Below, piece after piece: positions 62,593 to 64,000 of a DNA stretch of 64,000 nt. The notes under the pieces are model-generated. The model was not told the DNA's origin. It saw nothing but the letters and a program-made list of their open reading frames with translations, and made no database searches. The stretch is from assembly GCF_023703325.1 (NCBI RefSeq), contig NZ_JAMQGM010000008.1:62001-126000 (forward strand), given 5' to 3'. Within the stretch, counting starts at the first letter, position 1. Each line of letters starts with the position of its first letter. The DNA comes from Streptomyces meridianus. Its GTDB lineage: Bacteria; Actinomycetota; Actinomycetes; Streptomycetales; Streptomycetaceae. The translations under genes were made by a program, and so were the position numbers.

Positions 62593-63444
62593 CTACTGCT
62601 TCGCCGCCAGGGCCTTGTCCACCGCGGTCCGGAACTGCTCCGGGGTCATCGGTGCCGTCTGGCCGCCCTCGGCCGTCACCTTGGCGCCGTCGATCTTGAT
62701 CGTCGGGGTGCCGGTGACGTCCTTGGCCTGGAAGAACTTCTCGTTCATCTTCACGGCCCAGGTGTCGTAGGTGCTGTTGTTCACGGCCTTCTCGAACTTC
62801 TGGTTGCCCTTGAGCGCGTCGACCTGCTGGGCGATCTTGATCAGGTGCTTGTCGTCGGAGAACGCGTCGACCGACTCCTCCGGGTGGTTCTTCGCGGAGT
62901 ACAGCGCCTTCTTGTACTCGAGGAAAGCGTCCGGGCTGACGTTCAGGGCCGCCCCCAGGGCGCTGAGAGCGTTCTTGGAGCCGGTGCCCCGCTGGCTCTT
63001 GTCGCCGTCCAGGAACGTGCCGAACGTGAAGGACACCTTGTACTTGCCGTCCTTGATGTCCTTGATCAGCGTCTCACCGTTGGCCTGCTCGAACTGCGAG
63101 CAGATCGGGCACCGCATGTCCTCGTACACGTCCATCGTGTGCTTGGCCTTCGGATCCCCGACGACGACGGTGGTGCCGTTCGGGCCGCTGGAGTTGGCGG
63201 GCTTGGCGAAGTCCTTCGCCTTCGCTGCGGCGGTCCAGTTGCTGTTGTCGCCCTTGCCGCTGCCCTCGTCGCTCATATTGCTGACCGCCACACCGACACC
63301 CGCGGCAAGACCGAGGACGGCGACGATCGAGCCGCCGACGAGCAGCCGGCGGCGGATCCTGTCGCGCTTGGCCTGGCGCTCGCGCTCGGCGCGCAGCCGC
63401 TCACGGGCGGCCTGCTTGTTGGCGTGGCTGTTGCGGTTGCTCAT
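62593..63444 (-). CDS. membrane-anchored DsbA-like thioredoxin-fold protein
   Basis: 283-aa extracytoplasmic protein of the DsbA (thioredoxin_4) type. A long, highly charged cytoplasmic start (RERLRAERERQAKRDRIRRR) leads into one membrane helix (LLVGGSIVAVLGLAAGVGVAVS). The thioredoxin fold carries the redox motif CPIC in VYEDMRCPICSQFE and the cis-Pro loop VTGTPTIKIDG. It probably handles disulfides of secreted proteins, such as the metalloprotease nearby; that link is inferred. Start ATG without a strong ribosome binding site. Confidence 0.93.
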   Translation of the reverse strand: MSNRNSHANKQAARERLRAERERQAKRDRIRRRLLVGGSIVAVLGLAAGVGVAVSNMSDEGSGKGDNSNWTAAAKAKDFAKPANSSGPNGTTVVVGDPKAKHTMDVYEDMRCPICSQFEQANGETLIKDIKDGKYKVSFTFGTFLDGDKSQRGTGSKNALSALGAALNVSPDAFLEYKKALYSAKNHPEESVDAFSDDKHLIKIAQQVDALKGNQKFEKAVNNSTYDTWAVKMNEKFFQAKDVTGTPTIKIDGAKVTAEGGQTAPMTPEQFRTAVDKALAAKQ

Positions 63445-63495
63445 GGTGGTGTTCCTGCTCCGTCGTGATCGTGGGTGGCTGCGGTCGTGCTCTCG

Positions 63496-64000
63496 TCAGA
63501 ACGACGGGCAGGGCGGTCCGCGGCGGACGACGGAGTGCACCAGGATCGGAGGGATACGGGTGGTGGGGGCGGCAGGCCGCGGCCGGGGCTCACGGCCCGG
63601 TCCGGCCGGCGACGCGCCCACCGCGGCCACAGCGGTGAGCAGCGGACGGAAGGCCGCGCCCGCGACGGCACACACCAGCCCGCCGAGCGCGGCCTCGCCG
63701 CGCCTCAGCCAGGCCGCGGCGGCGAGCCCCACCGCGACATGGGCGGCGAGCAGCAGCCAGGGCGTGGACGGCCCGGCCGGGAGCGCGACCGGCGCACCGG
63801 TCTCCCCGCCCGTGATCCGGGCCAGTGGCGCCCCGACGTGCCCGCCCGTGCACAGCACGTCCAGCCCGAGGGAGCGCAGCGGACCCGCGACCGGGCCCCC
63901 CGCCTCCCCGTAGCAGAGGTGCTGGCCCGTGGTGAAGACGGTGTCCGCCGCGAGCTCCAACGGCACCAGCAGCGCCGCGATCGAACGGAAACTGCGCTCC
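63496..64000 (-). CDS. membrane protein, N terminus cut by window edge
   Basis: Open from the right edge (reading ERSFRSIAALLVPLELAAD...) to a stop at 63496, at least 167 residues. Hydrophobic helices are visible at SIAALLVPLELAA, PWLLLAAHVAVGLAAAAWL and ALGGLVCAVAGAAFRPLL, and the C-terminal end is basic and Pro-rich (REPRPRPAAPTTRIPP). It lies 51 nt upstream of the DsbA-like gene on the same strand. Family not recognised. Confidence 0.75.
   Translation of the reverse strand, partial: ERSFRSIAALLVPLELAADTVFTTGQHLCYGEAGGPVAGPLRSLGLDVLCTGGHVGAPLARITGGETGAPVALPAGPSTPWLLLAAHVAVGLAAAAWLRRGEAALGGLVCAVAGAAFRPLLTAVAAVGASPAGPGREPRPRPAAPTTRIPPILVHSVVRRGPPCPSF

Overview
The window is a high-GC actinobacterial chromosome segment and almost certainly comes from a Streptomyces. 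The evidence is very high third-position GC, many GTG starts, frequent leaderless promoters (TAnnnT followed 6-7 nt later by the start codon), and a gene order I recognise from the Streptomyces chromosome: phoD ... rluD-lspA-ileS-divIVA-sepG-sepF-ftsZ-...-rsmH ... metF-thiE ... pknL ... aroG-trpE. No insertion sequence, prophage, CRISPR array, tRNA or rRNA was seen. This is conserved core chromosome, and the less usual material is mostly regulatory RNA, operators and intergenic structure.

Region 1 (1-16.3 kb) is metabolism. A trp attenuator with a Trp-Trp-Trp leader peptide lies ahead of trpE, divergent from a class II DAHP synthase. It is followed by an iron-regulated bfd/bfr pair, a molybdoenzyme fragment-sized protein, endonuclease IV, and a PASTA-domain Ser/Thr kinase (PknL type). 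A TPP-riboswitch-controlled thiO-thiS-thiG operon comes next, then a flavin reductase, an Rv2175c-type HTH protein (the known PknL substrate in mycobacteria), thiE, metF, a membrane protein with a Tyr/Gly/Gln-rich tail, and a CrtI-like oxidoreductase.

Region 2 (16.7-28.5 kb) is accessory but still conserved in character. It holds an ABC-ATPase/YhgE-type permease/TetR operon behind a perfect 22-bp palindrome, a solitary HEPN-domain protein, a methyltransferase, a DUF3040 membrane protein, a MoxR-DUF58-transglutaminase operon, and a beta-carbonic anhydrase.

Region 3 (28.6-46.8 kb) is the division and cell wall (dcw) cluster, all on the plus strand: rsmH-ftsL-ftsI-murE-murF-mraY-murD-ftsW-murG-ftsQ-ftsZ-pgeF-ylmE-sepF-sepG-divIVA. 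There is no mraZ at its head and no murC inside it. Many genes overlap by 4 nt. Breaks in coupling occur at murG/ftsQ (a strong hairpin) and ftsQ/ftsZ (274 nt with its own promoter).

Region 4 (46.9-53.2 kb) holds ileS under a translational T-box, a DksA/TraR-type zinc-finger protein with a histone-H1-like Lys/Ala tail, lspA and rluD.

Region 5 (53.2-64 kb) holds an MFS exporter divergent from a CGNR zinc-finger regulator that has no stop codon in frame, a Na+/H+ antiporter, an SDR enzyme, an MscS channel, a dienelactone-hydrolase-like protein, a secreted M43 metalloprotease, a Tat-exported PhoD phosphatase, a membrane-anchored DsbA-like thioredoxin and a truncated membrane protein.
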